A DNA stretch of 64,000 nt from Citreicella sp. C3M06. GTDB lineage: Bacteria; Pseudomonadota; Alphaproteobacteria; Rhodobacterales; Rhodobacteraceae. A program made the translations under genes and the position numbers. Below the pieces are notes generated by a model. That model made no database searches and was not told where the DNA came from. It was given only the letters and a program-made list of their open reading frames with translations. Positions 62,406 through 64,000 of the stretch are shown in pieces. The stretch's first letter is position 1, and each line of letters opens with the position of its first letter. The stretch is from contig NZ_JAHKQA010000038.1 of the NCBI RefSeq assembly GCF_018860705.1, positions 1-64,000 on the forward strand. The letters are read 5' to 3'.

Positions 62406-64000
62406 TCAGAGGCCGGGCATCCGCCGCAGATCCAGAGTCATCGGGAACTCTGGATGCGGATATTCGGTCTCTGGCCAATAGGAACCGGGGGTATGACCCA
62501 GTTTCTCGAACCGCGCAAGGCGGCGGGCATCGGCTTCGTTGGTGTTCACCGGGAAGGTATCATAGTTCCGCCCGCCCATATGTGCGACATGATAGGTACA
62601 TCCGCCCAATGCCTTGCCCGTCCATGTATCGAAGATATCGAACACGAGCGGCACGTTGACCGGCAGCGTCGGGTGCAGCGCCTCGGCCGGCTGCCACGCC
62701 TTGAAACGCACGCCGCCAACCTTGACGCCATTGGCATCGGTCTTTGCCAGCGGCACCGGGCGTTTGTTGCAGGTGACGATATAGCGGTCCGAGTCCATCG
62801 CGGTCAGCTGCACCTGCATACGCTCGACCGAACTGTCGGTATAGCGCACGGTGCCGCCGATGGCGCCGCGTTCGCCCAGAACATGCCACGGCTCGAGCGC
62901 CTGATTGAGCTGCAGATGCACGCCTTCGTATTCGACCTCGCCCGCAAAGGGGAAACGGAATTCCTTTTGCGCCTCGTACCATTCGGAGCGGAAGTCAAAG
63001 CCGTGTTCCTTGAGATCGCGCAGCACATCAAGGAAATCCTGCCAGACGAAATACGGCAGCATGAAGCGGTCGTGCAGCGTGGTGCCCCAGCGCACCGGCT
63101 TGCCCTGAATCGGCGCTTTCCAGAACCGCGCCAGCAGCGCCCGGATCAGCACCTGCTGGGCAAGCGACATCTTGGCATCTGGCGGCATCTCGAAGCCGCG
63201 GAATTCCACGAGGCCAAGCCGCCCGGTTGGCCCGTCGGGCGAGAACAGCTTGTCGATGCAGATCTCGGCGCGGTGGGTGTTGCCGGTAACGTCGATCAGC
63301 ATGTTGCGCAACAGGCGGTCGGTCAGCCACGGCTGCGGCGGCTCGCCCTCTCCCGGCGCCGGGAAATGCGACAGCGCGATTTCCAGCTCGTACAGGCTGT
63401 CGTGGCGCGCCTCGTCGATGCGCGGCGCCTGACTGGTCGGCCCGATGAACAGCCCTGAGAACAGGTAGGACAGCGACGGGTGTCGCAGCCAATACAGCAC
63501 CATCGAGCGCATCAGGTCGGGCCGGCGCAGGAACGGGCTGTCGAGCAGCGTCTCGCCGCCGACCACCACGTGGTTGCCACCGCCGGTTCCGACATGCTTG
63601 CCGTCGATCATGAACTTGTCGGCGCCAAGCCGGGTCTGGCGGGCGTCTTCGTAGACGCCGAAGGTGATCTCCTTGACGTCTTTCCAGTTGTGGGCCGGGT
63701 GAATGTTGACCTCGATCACGCCGGGGTCGGGCGCAACGCGGATCACGTTCAGGCGGCTGTCATTCGGCGGGGTGTAACCTTCGATATGCAGCGGCAGGCC
63801 AAGCTCGGCGGCGGTTTGCTCGGCGGTGGTCAGCAGCTCGAGGTAATCCTCCAGCGCCTCGACCGGCGGCATGAACAGGCACAACCGGCCATCGCGCGGC
63901 TCGACCGCGATGGCGGTGCGCACCTGACTGCCCGCCGGATCGACGCCGACGCCCTGTGGCATCATGGCCTGGCGCGCGCCGGTGTCACGGGCCGCCGTAA
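62406..64000 (-). CDS. DUF2126 putative amidoligase (C-terminal part; gene continues past the window)
   Basis: About 530 residues are visible; the frame stays open to the last base, so the N-terminus, which in this family carries a transglutaminase domain (total about 1100 residues), is outside the window. Visible blocks are [64 protein letters not shown] and [12 protein letters not shown]. They suit the DUF2126 family, classified as a glutamine-synthetase/GCS-like carboxylate-amine ligase. It is the first visible gene of the operon with the ATP-grasp and transglutaminase genes. Confidence 0.88.
   Translation of the reverse strand, partial: TAARDTGARQAMMPQGVGVDPAGSQVRTAIAVEPRDGRLCLFMPPVEALEDYLELLTTAEQTAAELGLPLHIEGYTPPNDSRLNVIRVAPDPGVIEVNIHPAHNWKDVKEITFGVYEDARQTRLGADKFMIDGKHVGTGGGNHVVVGGETLLDSPFLRRPDLMRSMVLYWLRHPSLSYLFSGLFIGPTSQAPRIDEARHDSLYELEIALSHFPAPGEGEPPQPWLTDRLLRNMLIDVTGNTHRAEICIDKLFSPDGPTGRLGLVEFRGFEMPPDAKMSLAQQVLIRALLARFWKAPIQGKPVRWGTTLHDRFMLPYFVWQDFLDVLRDLKEHGFDFRSEWYEAQKEFRFPFAGEVEYEGVHLQLNQALEPWHVLGERGAIGGTVRYTDSSVERMQVQLTAMDSDRYIVTCNKRPVPLAKTDANGVKVGGVRFKAWQPAEALHPTLPVNVPLVFDIFDTWTGKALGGCTYHVAHMGGRNYDTFPVNTNEADARRLARFEKLGHTPGSYWPETEYPHPEFPMTLDLRRMPGL

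Noticed and set aside
1-64000. CRISPR arrays, tRNA or rRNA genes, prophage
   Set aside because: No regularly spaced direct repeats, no tRNA T-loop signatures, no rRNA segments and no phage structural genes were seen.

Overview
The window is high-GC chromosomal DNA of an alphaproteobacterium, most likely a member of Rhodobacteraceae (Roseobacter/Paracoccus/Rhodobacter relatives). The F0 operon in the order atpI-atpB-atpE-atpX-atpF, mipZ, the ffh-chorismate mutase-rpsP-rimM-trmD-rplS-rpmE cluster, a serA-serC pair with a leader hairpin, an IalB-family protein and a dispersed GC-rich intergenic repeat all point there. It is gene-dense and mostly vertical core genome. The only clear sign of a mobile element is an 18-bp IS903-type terminal repeat at the first base.

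Layout. 1-139: the end of an IS5/IS903-type element that breaks a minus-strand gene. 300-4687: sseA and an aromatic/aspartate aminotransferase, an ABM-domain protein, a small glycosyltransferase and deoC. 4837-10812: a BMP-type nucleoside/base ABC importer whose last gene is a cytosine-deaminase-type amidohydrolase. 10964-19829: smc, a GNAT, a lipoprotein, an HdeD-like protein, mipZ and the F0 ATP synthase operon. 20071-22649: an ArsR regulator, a LysR-EamA exporter pair and a small Thr-tailed secreted protein. 23126-31613: the SRP/ribosome-biogenesis cluster, carrying several GNATs, a MipA-like outer-membrane protein and a sulfotransferase-like gene among its members. 32058-37507: a SulP transporter behind a probable SqrR/BigR operator, a metallophosphatase, serA and serC. 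37936-43065: cobQ and a four-gene siderophore ABC importer. 43231-49238: a minus-strand operon of Nudix, peptide-type ABC permeases and fused ATPases, aldehyde dehydrogenase and SDR. 49308-53121: a stand-alone phnM, an IalB protein, a ReAV-type asparaginase and serB. 53252-56116: a MotA/MotB-like ion-driven motor pair. 56169-59087: chaC, a DUF2125 protein and an M20 peptidase. 59077-64000: a transglutaminase, a circularly permuted ATP-grasp/alpha-E protein and a DUF2126 amidoligase, the last cut by the window end.

Functional themes. Nucleoside salvage is represented by deoC, the BMP importer and the deaminase. Serine biosynthesis is complete: serA and serC are together, and serB is 15 kb away. 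Sulfur handling is represented by sseA and by SulP with its operator. Iron uptake is represented by the FatBDCE-like importer. The least understood loci are the amidoligase/transglutaminase operon at the right edge and the motor pair next to serB. A 55-70 bp repeat family with at least seven copies occupies intergenic junctions, and one copy is translated as the N-terminus of an ABC ATPase.

Start sites were chosen from Shine-Dalgarno spacing, stop/start overlaps and family knowledge. No database search was run.
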